From assembly GCA_012064385.1 (NCBI GenBank), contig QRDG01001831.1, forward strand, positions 1,160,126 through 1,224,125: DNA of 64,000 bases, read 5' to 3'. A model generated the notes under the pieces. The model did not search any database. It was given only the letters and a program-made list of their open reading frames with translations, and was not told the origin of the DNA. Shown here piece after piece: positions 10,870-21,394 of the stretch. Source of the DNA: Puccinellia tenuiflora. Its lineage: Eukaryota > Streptophyta > Magnoliopsida > Poales > Poaceae. Every line of letters starts with the position of its first letter. Positions within the stretch are counted from its first letter, which is position 1. The translations under genes were made by a program, and so were the position numbers.

Positions 10870-11330
10870 AACCCTTCATTGCCGTGCGCTTCCAGATTCA
10901 CGGAACACGGCAAAGAATTCTTTGCCGTGGGGGCCCGGAAACGATCACGGCAAAGAAAACGACATGGCAGATCAGACGCAGAGCGCACGGCAAAGAAACC
11001 CGCACGGCAAAATAACCAAAAAGCACACGGCAAACGTAAACCACTCGGCAAAGACTCCTTTGCCGTGCGTCGTGCTAGCCTGCACGGCAAACCTGTTGAC
11101 CAGGATTTGCCGCGCTTCCCAAATATTTCGTGGGAAAAAAATTCCCGTCGTGCGGCTAATTCCCGCGCTCTAGAACAATTCGCGGGAAACACTATGCCGT
11201 GCGGGTGAACGCAGCGCACGGCACATCTCCTCTTTGCCGTGCGCCATGGTAAACGGCGCACGGCAGTACGGCACATCTCCTCTTTGCCGTGTGTCCTAGG
11301 ATGAAACGCACGGCAAACTATGTGTTTGCA
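10870..11330. repeat. left subterminal repeats of CACTA element 1
   Basis: Dense copies of TTTGCCGTG and its complement CACGGCAAAG occur in both orientations. These are the presumed binding sites of the element's second (TnpA-like) protein. A colinear block occurs in element 2 at 25,070-25,525. Confidence 0.85.
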
Positions 11331-11624
11331 CCCCCTCTTATTTCTTCTGTTTTCATAGGCTTCCTTTGTTTACTTTTTTAAGGCTTCTAATACACTCATT
11401 TACTTAAATTAATTATTTTTCTCGATAATATATATAAACCCTCCGGTAGTGCGGGCCGCATGCGTCGAAACCCCTAACAAGTGGACGTAACGGGCGAAAA
11501 GTCCCGTTTCGGTGTAACCGGCCGGTGGCAATTTTGTGAGAATCTATGATAATAGGTTGTTTTCCATGTTCCTATGTCATAACAACTCACAACCAAGGGA
11601 AAAAGTCCATGTGCCTACCCTCTT

Positions 11625-11780
11625 TCGACGCCGGTCAAGGTGGTAGACGAAAACGTTATGGTTTTTCCCTGCGGATCTAGGGTTTCGTCTACCCCGGACC
11701 CCCGGAGCGTCGGAAACCCACCAAAACCTAGGTTTTGCCCTACCATGTGTGTACAAGTGTGTTGGGTGTTTTGGGAGTGC
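11625..11780 (-). repeat. inverted, diverged partial copy of the 353-bp unit
   Basis: The segment containing CCGGAGCGTCGGAAACCCAC and ending GTGTGTTGGG matches the reverse complement of part of the following array unit (CAACACACTC...GTGGGATTCCGACGCTCCGG), at lower identity than the units share with each other. A similar inverted piece ends the array in element 2 near 29,115-29,225. Confidence 0.65.
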
Positions 11781-11941
11781 AATATTTTACTCCGAGGTAT
11801 GACCGTCTTCACCGACTGCACTCTCTCTATACTAAGTTTCTTGACTTATAGCTGAACACTCCCGTTTCGGTGGAAACGGTGGCAATCTTGTTAGAATCCA
11901 TGATAATAGATGGTTTTCCATGTTCCTATGTCATAACCAAA

Positions 11942-13830
11942 CATTCCATGCGGTCCGTCGCATGATTTCATGTGGTCCGTCACATGATTCCATGCCCGGC
12001 ACCCGAAACGGGAGTTTTCACCTGTAAGTGTCAGAACTTACTACGGAGTAAGCGGGGTTGGTGAAGCGGGTCGCACCTCGGAGTTGTATCTTGGTTCCCG
12101 CAACCTACCAACACACTCTTATACATATATTAGGGACCAATACAAGCTTTGGTGGGATTCCGACGCTCCGGACCCCAGCTACGGCGAAACCCTACACCCG
12201 TTGGAAAAAAGTCCAACCTGTCGATCTACCCCTTTGACCGGCGCCGAGAGGGGGTAGACGCATGAACTTTTTTGCTTGGTTGTGTTAGTTTGGTACATAG
12301 AACCAAGGGGAACCAACATTCCATGTGGTCCGTCGCATGATTCCATGCCCGGCACCCGAAACGGGGGTTTTCACCTCTAAGTGTCGGAACTTACTACGGA
12401 GTAAGCGGGGTTGGTGAAGCGGGTCGCACCTCGGAGCTGTATCTTGGTTCCCGCAACCTACCAACACACTCTTATACATATATTAGGGACCAATGCAAGC
12501 TTTGGTGGGATTTCGACGCTCCGGACCCCCGCTACGGCGAAACCCTACACCCGCTGGAAAAAAGTCCAACCTGTCGATCTACCCCTTTGACCGGCGCCAA
12601 GAGGGGGTAGACGCATGAAATTTTTTGCTTGGTTGTGTTAGTTTGGTACATAGAACCAAGGGGAACCAACATTCCATGTGGTCCGTCGCATGATTCCATG
12701 CCCGGCACCCGAAACGGGGGTTTTCACCTCTAAGTGTCGAAACTTACTACGGAGTAAGCGGGGTTGGTGAAGCAGGTCGCACCTTGGAGCTGTATCTTGG
12801 TTCCCGCAACCTACCAACACACTCTTATACATATATTAGGGACCAATGCAAGCTTTGGTGGGATTCCGACGCTCCGGACCCCCGCTACGGCGAAACCCTA
12901 CACCCGGTGGAAAAAAGTCCAACCTGTCGATCTACCCCTTTGACCGGCGCCGAGAGGGGGTAGACACATGAACTTTTTTGCTTGGTTGTGTTAGTTTGGT
13001 ACATAGAACCAAGGGGAACCAACATTCCATGTGGTCCGTCGCATGATTCCATGCCCGGCACCCGAAACGGGGGTTTTCACCTCTAAGTGTCGGAACTTAC
13101 TACGGAGTAAGCGGGGTTGGTGAAGCGGGTCGCACCTCGGAGCTGTATCTTGGTTCCCGCAACCTACCAACACACTCTTATACATATATTAGGGACCAAT
13201 GCAAGCTTTGGTGGGATTCCGACGCTCCGGACCCCCGCTACGGCGAAACCCTACACCCGCTGGAAAAAAGTCCAACCTGTCGATCTACCCCTTTGACCGG
13301 CACCGAGAGGGGCTAGACACATGAACTTTTTTGCTTGGTTGTGTTAGTTTGGTACATAGAACCAAGGGGAACCAACATTCCATGTGGTCCGTCGCGTGAT
13401 TCCATGCCCGACACTCGAAACGGGGGGTTTCACCTCTAAGTGTCGGAACTTACTACGGAGTAAGCGGGGCTGGTGAAGCGGGTCGCACCTCGGAGCTGTA
13501 TCTTGGTTCCCGCAACCTACCAACACACTCTTATACATATATTAGGGACCAATGCAAGCTTTGGTGGGATTCCGACGCTCCGGACCCCCGCTACGGCGAA
13601 ACCCTACACCCGGTGGAAAAAAGTCCAACCTGTCGATCTACCCCTTTGACCGGCGCCGAGAGGGGGTAGACGCATGAACTTTTTTGCTTGGTTGTGTTAG
13701 TTTGGTACATAGAACCATGGGGAACCAAATATTCATGTGGTCCGTCGCCTGATTCCATGCTCGGCACCCGAAACGGGGGTTTTCACCTCTAAGTGTCGGA
13801 ACTTACTACGGAGTAAGCGGGGCCCCCGGA
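11942..13830 (+). repeat. tandem array of ~353-bp units in CACTA element 1 (about 5 copies)
   Basis: Units repeat at exactly 353 bp (for example ATTCCATGTGGTCCGTCG near 12,319, 12,672, 13,025, 13,378 and 13,732). The first interval is longer because of an internal repeat of about 24 bp. Copies are almost identical and share variants not found in element 2's array, such as ACATAGAACCAAGGGGAACC. Each unit contains a TATA-like CTTATACATATATTAGGG. Confidence 0.95.
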
Positions 13831-13979
13831 GCGTCGGAAGCCCACCCAAACATAACCATATTTTATTATAAAACAATATATAGATAATAATTTATTAACT
13901 AATACTAGTAAACATTCCATAAAAAAAGTAAGAAGAAAAAGAATAAAAAGAAAAATAAATAAAAAACAAAAAACAAAAC

Positions 13980-14150
13980 CTTTGCCGTGAGGTTTGTCGT
14001 GGATATACACGGCATAGGTTGGGGCGCACGGCAAAGAAATTCTTTGCCGTGAGCCTTACTATCGGGGCTCACGGCAAAGAGCTGGTTTGCCGTGAGCGTC
14101 CTTGTCGGGCGCACGGCAAAGAAGGAATACATGGTAAAGGGCTTATCCCT
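13980..14150. repeat. internal CACGGCAAAG block of element 1
   Basis: A second cluster of TTTGCCGTG/CACGGCAAAG repeats lies far from the element's end, just upstream of the C-rich leader and the transposase region. The same arrangement is found in element 2 at 29,347-29,510, so it is a family feature. Confidence 0.8.
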
Positions 14151-14755
14151 TTACCGGCTTCTCACTGCCACTCACACGCACACCGTCCCGACACTCACAT
14201 CGACCCGCCGCCACTGCCGACGCACCTCCCCCGCCGCAACGCCCCCGCCGCCGCCGACGCCGCCACGCCTCCCCCGCCGCACCTCCCCCGCCGCAGCGCC
14301 TCCCCCGTCGCAGCTCCTCCCCAGACCCGGCCTCCCCCACCGCGCCTCCTCCCTAGCTCCGGCCTCCCCCGCCGCGCCTCCCCCGTCGCACCTCCTCCCC
14401 GGCCTCGTCCTCCCCCACCTCGCCTCCTCCTCGGCTCCGGCCTCCCCCACCGTGCCTCCCCACCCGAGCCTCCCCCGCCGCGCCTCCCCCACCCGTGCCT
14501 CCCCTGCCGAGCCTCCCCCGCCACCGCAAGCTCCCCGGTCGCTAGCCCCCTGCTGGCGCTCCCCTGCCGGAGCCCCTCTGTCGGCGCCCCCCTGCCGGAG
14601 GCTCCCCTGCATCGCCGCCCCTGCCTCGAGCTCCCCTGCCGCGAGCCCCCTGCCGGAGCTGCCCCTGCCGCGAGCTCCCTACCGGAGCCCCCTGCCTCGA
14701 GCTCCCCTGCCGCGAGCCCCCTCCGGTCAATCCTTGACGCCCGCATTCGGCTCCG
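14150..14755 (+). repeat. C-rich leader tract of element 1
   Basis: A strongly strand-asymmetric tract of CCTCCCCCGCCGC-like and CTCCCCTGCCG-like repeats. All forward frames read as proline- or serine-rich and all reverse frames as glycine- or arginine-rich, so the open frames reflect composition. It probably represents the promoter or 5'-UTR side of the transposase gene, as in element 2. Confidence 0.6.
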
Positions 14756-15059
14756 GTTTGTAAGGTGAAAAACAACTACACCTATCTCTCTAATTCGATC
14801 ACAATTGCATCGATAGCCAGTTTAATAGTTTTGCAATGTGTACTAATGAACATTATTTTCCTTTTATTGTATAGGAGTATGGTTGGAGGGTGAGAGCAGG
14901 GCTGTCGACGGAGGGCGGTTTGCGGGAGCCGCGAGCATCTTCTTCGCCGTTGATCATGCTTCGAGGGTAAGAATTCGTCGGCTCTCTTGAATGTACCTAG
15001 GGTTTTATTTTGGTCTAGATCACCGAGTCTGTCGCGTCACCTAGGTGTCTATACCCGTC

Positions 15060-15355
15060 TGTAAGCGTTACGCGGAAAAATATGCACATAGAGTTAGAGT
15101 TGCATATTTTCAGCCGTAACGCTTACGGCATTTACGGGGCAGTCCGCGGGTCCATGGATTGGGTACGTTCTCCCTGCTCTAGCTCGATCCGAGATAGAAT
15201 TTCGGCAGCGCCTCCCCGTTGTTCTTCGGATGCACATTCTCTCGGCTTTTTGCCGACACGTGTATCGGGAGAGCAGCGGAGAGGTGCTGTCGAAATTCTG
15301 TCTCGGATCGGAGTAGAGCGGGGAGAACGTACTCAATCCACGGACCCGCGGGCTG
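15060..15355 (+). ncRNA. paired hairpins upstream of the transposase, element 1 copy
   Basis: Two inverted repeats lie between a splice-donor-like site (GAGGGTAAGA, about 14,964) and the transposase ATG (15,477). The first (15,060-15,127) pairs GTAAGCGTTACG with CGTAACGCTTAC. The second (15,140-15,355) has ~105-nt arms around a short T-rich loop. Arm comparison shows roughly eleven G-U-compatible differences and about five true mismatches, more than in element 2. Annotation as RNA rests on structure only. Confidence 0.6.
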
Positions 15356-15476
15356 TTTAGGTCCAATACTCATTATACAGATAGGTGGATGCATGCCGTA
15401 AAAATGGTTTTGTTATAATTAAATGACATGTTGAACTGAAAGCATTGTGTATGTCTTTTTTGGTACCAATTAAAGG

Positions 15477-16012
15477 ATGGAGAACCGTGAGTGGATGTAT
15501 GCTTGCAGAAAGAGTCAGTGGGAGTTTAGTGATGAATGCAGAGATAAGGCCGAGGATTTTGTGAACAAGGCGTTTGACATCAGCAGCAAACCCATGAAAG
15601 TGTTTTTCCCCTGTAAGAAATGTGCTAACCGAAAGCGACAGTCGAAGATAGATGTCAGTACGCACCTGCTCAAGTTTGGGTTCACACTGTTCTACCATGT
15701 TTGGAATTTCCATGGTGAACAGTTAGCAAAACGTCCTACAACCGAGCCGCGTCAGATTCAGCCAGCGGGAGAATTTGACACTGGGTTCAACAACTGCTTA
15801 GATGACTTTGTTAATGCTAATGCGCCTGAAAGCCTTCATGTAGAGGCGGAGACACCTCATTAGGCGGAGACAAGTGATCAGCTGGAGGAAAACACGAAGA
15901 AGTACTACGAGACTATGTTTGCTTACCAGAAACCCCTTCATGAACATACAGATGTTACCCTTCTAGATGCCATCGCTCGTCTTATGGCCCTAAAGTGCCA
16001 GAGGAAGATATG
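15477..16012 (+). pseudogene. truncated TNP2-type CACTA transposase (element 1)
   Basis: The first ~178 codons align with the transposase of element 2, beginning MENREWMYA. They include the N-terminal transposase-associated domain with CxKCANRK, HLLKFGF and YHVWNFHGE motifs. A TAG stop at 15,861-15,863 replaces a Gln/Glu region that is open in element 2. At 16,012 the frame is cut by an unrelated CACTA-type end immediately after the codons for QRKIC. The catalytic region is absent. Confidence 0.88.
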
Positions 16013-16260
16013 CACTACACCACGGGCCAAATATGGGGGCAGATAACAGCCGACAAAAATCTACTTTAGAGGGCAATTTAACTGCCGGGAGAAACAAACA
16101 GCCGGGAAAAGTTATAGAGGGCAGTTTAACGGCCGGAAAAAATAAATATATACCGGCTGTCAACAGCCGGCAATAATATTAGCAAAGGGAGGCAGCTCAT
16201 CTGCCGGCACAAGTCTCTCCCGGCAGATGAAATTAACAGCCGGCACATGTAGTCACCAGC
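16013..16260 (+). mobile_element. left end of a third CACTA-type element, truncated
   Basis: It begins CACTACACCACGGGCC directly after the broken transposase frame. Subterminal motifs of the ACAGCCGGCA / TGCCGG type follow, spaced through about 16,240. No matching right end (TGGTGTAGTG) was found downstream, so the far boundary is unknown. It may have carried some of the gene-like sequence that follows. Confidence 0.6.
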
Positions 16261-16865
16261 TACCGAAATTTTTTGCGCGGCTTTGGAGACATAACTTATG
16301 GTGTGGTTCGGTGGTCTTCAGATTAGAGACGAACTGTGTCATTCCCCACGAGCTCAACTCCCAGCGTTCTCATGTACGGAGTAAAAAAAACTCCCAGCGT
16401 TCTCCCCGACGGCCAAGCTTCTGCCGTCCGCCCGCCCAACTCCAGCGTCCTCTCTCAGGTTCGCACCACGGACCCTCACCTCCTGCGCCGCCGGCCAGAT
16501 TTCTCGCCGATCCCAGGAGTCATGCCACTAGCCATGGGGCATTCGCCGGCGCCGCCCTGGTCCGGCCACCAGTCCGTGCCGGCAGGAACTGATTTCGATT
16601 ATCGCTGCCTCCCCCTGTGGCCTCACGCAGACAAGCTTCCCAGGCATCGGTCGCCGCCATGGCGCCTCACCGTGGTGCCCCGTTACCCGCGTTTCCTCCT
16701 GACCAGTGGAGGAACTTCCGCCGATGCGGCTCCCTATAGCTCCGGACGCTGAGCTGTCCCGGCCCTTCTCTCCGGCGAATTTTGGTGGCGCTCTGCACTC
16801 CCGCGAGCGTTCGTGGCGCAGCTCAATTTAGACCAGGAGCTGTGCGGGCCGCGGGGACAATGGGA
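16261..16865 (+). other. GC-rich gene-like sequence, unassigned
   Basis: GC rises sharply from ~16,330, with open frames on the plus strand (for example 16,336-16,752) lacking any recognised domain. It could be a captured first exon carried by the preceding CACTA-type element, or a host 5' gene fragment. Nothing confirms either. Confidence 0.3.
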
Positions 16866-16867
16866 GG

Positions 16868-17000
16868 TCAGATTGACGTAGTGAGACGGCGGCGGCACGG
16901 AGATGTATCGAGACGGCGGCGCGAAGACGTAGCGAGACGGCAGCGGTGCGGATACATAGCGAGACGGCGGCAGCGCGGCGACCTAGCGAGAATCCGGTCG
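16868..17000 (+). repeat. ~27-bp minisatellite (GAGACGGCGGCG)
   Basis: About four to five degenerate units of AGCGAGACGGCGGC(N)nGAT/GAC are seen, with starts near 16,880, 16,907, 16,931, 16,958 and 16,985. Confidence 0.7.
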
Positions 17001-17289
17001 GGCAAGCACAGTTCGGCTCTGCTCCGAGATTTGGATGGCTTGCGGTAGGTACACCGGACACCTGGGCTGTCGATGGGCTCGATGGGATCCTCCCACTCGT
17101 CCCGTACGGGATTAGTGAAACTTGATATAGGGATTTTTGGGATTAGTGGGATGGGATGGGACACGGGATTAGTGAAAAATCCCATCCCAATTGAAATTTT
17201 AGACATAAGGCGTGGGGAGGGAAAATATTCTAGACTTTAGGCGCGTGAAAACCCCTAGTCCAAATCCCGAAATTCCCCAATCTTTCCCC

Positions 17290-17600
17290 ACCCTAGCCCA
17301 TCTGCGCTGCCGCACTCCATCTCGGCGCGGGCAGAGCAGGGCGCCGCCGGCCTTCTCCACCCCGGACCCAGCCCCTTAGGAGCAGGGCGCCGCCGCACGC
17401 CGCCTCCTCACTGTGCTGCCGCATTCCACTCGGCCCGGGCAGAGCAGGGCGCCGCCGGCCTTGTCCACCCCGACCCAGCCCCTCAGGAGCAGGGCGCCGC
17501 CAGCCTTCTCCATCCCGACCCAGCCCCACAGGAGCAGGGCGCTGCCACACGCCCGCCTCCTTCACCGTGCTGCCACACACCATCTCGATGGCGCCGGAGC
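17290..17600 (+). repeat. GC-rich short tandem repeats with GAGCAGGGCGCCGCC core
   Basis: Degenerate units share GAGCAGGGCGCCGCC followed by a CCTTCTCCACCCCG-like stretch and GACCCAGCCCC, recurring at ~50-60-bp and ~120-bp periods. The surrounding frames are probably by-products of this repetition. Confidence 0.6.
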
Positions 17601-19583
17601 AAGTGTCGCTGGTAACCACTGCCTCGCCGGTCTTCCGTGACGCCATAGCCCACACACACCGGGGCTTTTTCCACGCCGACCTAATCCTCGGTGAGTAGGG
17701 CACCGCCGCATCCACACACTGCCCCCTTCTATTATATATGTTTGTTCTAGTACCAGGCTTATGTTAGTGCACAAGCACAAGATGTTCCAAGTTTCAGTCG
17801 TTCTTGTAGATTTCTCTGTCCGTTACTAAAAGCTATGCTGTTAGGGCTTCGACTAGATTTCTACGTGCAGAAATTGGTTGTTGCGCCTGCCACAACTGAG
17901 AATTAGAATTTCAGATGTGCTGCGAACTGTGCAAGTACGGAGGCTACTTGTTTGTTGGAAATTTTTTCTACTGGCCTAGCTTGTTTGTAGAAATTGCTAG
18001 TCAGGTTGAACCTTGCCTCAAGGAACCACCTTGGGATTTTATGTATGATAGTCGTGGTGGTCATGGTGCTAGGCTTCTGGTAATGGATGTAGAAGCACAA
18101 GACATGAAATTTATTTTTCTGCACTGGGATTTGGTCACTTCTTCTACAAGTGGGTTCTGTTTTCTTCCTTTAAGATTATTGGCCACACCTTTTTTTTCTT
18201 CTCTGGCACGTTTGCTACCACCATGGGTGTTTATGTATGTTGGTTGTTGTTCTAGCCTTCTGGCAATATAGAAGCACCAGAATTAGAAGTTTCTTTTGTA
18301 CAGCTGGGCTTGAGTCATCTTACAAGTTTCTCTGCTTGTTGATGTGTCTCAGCCTCTGATAAATTATTATTGAATGCAGGTGCATCTGGTGCTTTATTCC
18401 TCAAGAAAAATTTCCTTTGGAAGAATCATACAGTGTGCATGCTCTGATCCCAAACATTATGTTGTAGTTTGTTTGGTTCAGAGAATTTGTTTTGCTCTGC
18501 AATGTTCCGTTTGCTGTTGGCAGGCTGTAACTATAGAGAAGTAGTGTTTTTTGGGTTCATCTACATTATGTTATAGCAGATGATAGTCATGGAGTTAATG
18601 TCTCTTTTAATTAGAGTTGGGTATGTATAATATGATTGAACTTGTTGAGATCTTTGGTGAATCTGGTGACGTCTGAAGTAGAGGTTGCCACTCAAATAAT
18701 GATCATAGTGTTGCACTTGGGACTATGTTGTTGTAACTAGTTTATAACCTGAGCTGTTTTTAGTAGCTCCTGTCCATTTTGAATTGTATTGCGTTGTATT
18801 AATTGGTTTGTTCCGCAAGATTTAGATTAGCTTTTTCCTGTAATATTTAAATATTGCTGTGCTAATCGATCACTCCCAGGTTATTGTTGAACATCGTGGG
18901 CACTTAGTGGAGTGGGGAATAGAAGTGGACTGACACTATTGGCTTGAGCTTCTAGCTAGACAAGTAAGTCACTTATGATGCTATCTCTCTGGTTGTATGG
19001 TTTGTATGCACTTTGATTCGACTTGTGCAAATTCGACTTGCACAAGTGTTTTGTTGTGTAAATACAGATTGTGTTTGTGAATGATTGGTAATGGACATGT
19101 TTGCTATATGAATGTTGCGCTTAATTATGTCAGTTTGGTTGGGTTCTAGCAATAATTTTTTGGATTGGTTTGGTTAATGGACTATAAATGTATGGTTTGG
19201 GTTGGTTTTTAGTCTCGACGATGACTCTGTTATGCGCCTGCGGCTACTTGGGTATATAGTGGCCGCAACCTACGTACTGCTGTAAGTGCGTTTCCTACTC
19301 TGTTTCATCTCGAATAAACATAGAACTGGAGTGTTTCCTACTCTGTTCCATCTATGTACATATATATGTATCTGATTTAGAGTTATCAACTCTTGCCTAG
19401 ATGCTTCTAGTGATCTATTCTTGACTATTATCTAAAACTAATTATGTTTATAAAACTTCCATTTTATTTGCAGAATGACTTACAGAGAATGGATATTTGT
19501 TATTAGCTTCCTTTTCAAAAGGTATTGTACACTACATTCTTCTATGTTTATAAGATACCTGCATTTTAATCGGATAGTTTCAT
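17601..19583. other. unassigned; intron-like AT-rich sequence
   Basis: Long T-rich stretches and weak repeats are present. The block TAGGCTTCTGGTAATGG...AGAAGCACAAGACATG (~18,070-18,110) recurs as TAGCCTTCTGGCAATA...AGAAGCACCAGAATTAG (~18,253-18,290). A short possible exon near 19,220-19,280 could encode MRLRLLGYIVAATYVLL before a donor-like GTAAGTG, but it has no partner exons I can defend. Confidence 0.3.
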
Positions 19584-19584
19584 N
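19584..19584. other. single ambiguous base (N), probable assembly join
   Basis: The N interrupts the LINE reading frame; the sequence to its left does not continue the LINE protein convincingly. A one-base N at a sequence discontinuity suggests an assembly join of unknown length. Confidence 0.5.
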
Positions 19585-21300
19585 TGGCAAAGCCTGAATG
19601 AGAGCTTCCCACCACTCGTTGATACCTTGACCAGTAGGTGGTGGCGGTATTCCAATCGATCCATTCCAGTGGAAGATTTTCTGTCTCACCGCCGTGGAGA
19701 AGGAGCACTGGAGCAGCAGGTGTTGCGCAGTCTCCGGGTGAATTCTGCACAGCTTACATACTGGGTCGTGTGGCCATCCACGAATTGCTAGGATGTCCGC
19801 CGTGAGAATCTTTCCATTAAAAACCAACCATGCAAAAAATCTGCATTTTGGCTCCACCGGCGCCTTCCAAATCTTCATTGTGCGGAAGGGAGAGAAGGTG
19901 CCTCTAAATTGGCACTCGTAGGCCGAGGCCGTGGAATACACCCCGGTGGTAGTCCACCTCCAAGTGATCACATCAGGGCGAGGTAGCAGCACCACCGAAT
20001 GGAGGCGGGACCATAGCGCGACAAATTGGGACAGCTGCGCCGCCGTCGAGATGTGCACAAGCGCCCTCATCCACGTGTTGTTTGTTAGCTCTTTTTGCAC
20101 CGATCGGTTGTTCCTCGTGACGATGGAGAAGAGAGCGGCGTATTGCAGCTTTAGAGCACCTCCACACATCCAGCGGTCATGCCAAAAGAGGGATTTCGCC
20201 CTGTCCCCTAGAGTGATATCCATTGAAGCTCGGAAGAGCTCCATGTCCACTCTGTCGCATGGCAGTTGCGTACCAATCCACGGTCTTGAAGCGTCATTCC
20301 ATGCATACCATGGCCACGCCAGAAGTTTTCAACGTCGAGAATCCCTAAGCCACCAAGCTCTTTGGGGCGGCTGATCGTGCTCCAATTGACTAGAGCCTGT
20401 GGTCGAGCGCCCGGAGTTGCTCCCGGCTTCATCCATAAGAAGGTACGCTGTATCTTTTCAATTCTCTTAATGATCCACTTGGGAAATTTGAAGACGGCAA
20501 GGTGGTACACCACCATGGATGAGAGGACAGCTCTACATAGGAGCACCCTTCTTGCACGTGTGAAATGCCTGCCCAGCCATCCTGCAAGACGTGCGCCCAG
20601 CTTGTCCAACAAAGGCTGAAAATCCACCGCCTTCAAGCGAGAGTGGTGGAGGTGGAGCGGAAGGCCTAGGTAGGTGCACGGAAAAGAGCCTCTCTTTGCC
20701 GGGAAGACGCCGAGAGCGGCCACCACTTGATCTTCAGTGCAGCCGATCTCAAAAATTTCAGATTTCGCCAAGTTTGTTTGCAGCCCGGTTGCCCCTCCAA
20801 AAGTCGTCAAAATGTGCCCACAATCCTCATGTCCTCCACACCCGACCCAACGAAAATTCCAGCGTCGTCGGCATATAGGGAGACTGCGAACCTCACCGGC
20901 CTAGCCCGTATAGGTTGGAGGACGCCCTCCTCGGAGGCCACACAGAAGAGGTGGTGGAGCGGGTCAATCGCAAGGATGAAGAGCATCGGCGACAAAGGGT
21001 CTCCCTGGCGCAATCCACGAGCATGCTGGATGGAGGGACCCGGTTTTCCGTTTAGCAAAATTTTCGATGAAGCCGTTGATAGGATCAGGCAAATCCAGCG
21101 CCTCCATTTTGGGCCGAACCCCATGGCCTCCAGAAGCTCCAGAAGATAGGGCCAGCTCACTCTGTAGAAAGCTTTTGAAATGTCCAGCTTCAGGAAAAAC
21201 CTCGGTGTCTTCTCCCTATACATTTCTTTGATCAAACCTTGAACGTGTAGGAAATTGTAGCACCCATACTGGTCTGCACAAATGGGAAAGGCCAGAACGT
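19585..21300 (-). pseudogene. L1-type LINE reverse transcriptase fragment
   Basis: Minus-strand frames in three pieces encode a plant L1 ORF2 protein. The RT core (about 21,394-20,807) has FFLKLDISKAF, GLRQGDPLSPMLF and the catalytic SLYADDAGIF. The RT thumb/connection follows (about 20,810-20,290) with TYLGLPLH and FLWMKPG. A zf-RVT region (about 20,250-19,585) has PKCRFFAWLVFNGKILTAD and CKLCRIHPETAQHLLLQC. Frameshifts separate the pieces and the usual Asp after KAF is Tyr. The endonuclease half is absent (5' truncation) and the 3' side ends at the N. It is inactive. Confidence 0.88.
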
Positions 21301-21394
21301 AGCCTCCCCCATTTGCTTCTCTATTTTTCCTTATGCATGTGATCACCAATTTTATTTTATTTTTTGAATCAATTTTGTCCGAGCCTATCGCCAA

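Larger units (their letters stand above)
9620..16012 (+). mobile_element. CACTA element 1, left part only (truncated)
   Basis: It starts CACTACCGGAAAAT at 9620. After removal of a nested MITE it continues TCTTTCCCGTGTAAACCC, matching the left end of the complete element at 25,051. In order it has CACGGCAAAG repeats (10,870-11,330), a ~353-bp tandem array (11,942-13,830), a second CACGGCAAAG block (13,980-14,150), a C-rich tract (14,150-14,750), two hairpins (15,060-15,355) and the start of a TNP2 transposase with an in-frame stop. Colinearity with element 2 ends at 16,012, where another CACTA-type terminus begins. The rest and the right end are absent from the window, so this copy is dead. 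Confidence 0.88.

Noticed and set aside
12285..13538. Identical 64-codon minus-strand ORFs repeated every 353 bp (starting MYKSVL) as a possible repeated peptide gene
   Set aside because: They simply follow the satellite period. The unit length is not a multiple of three, and in element 2 several units break the frame, so no selection for coding is visible.
14143..14775. Long overlapping Pro-rich and Gly/Arg-rich ORFs on both strands
   Set aside because: All six frames stay open because of the C-rich composition. No domain or start context supports a protein.
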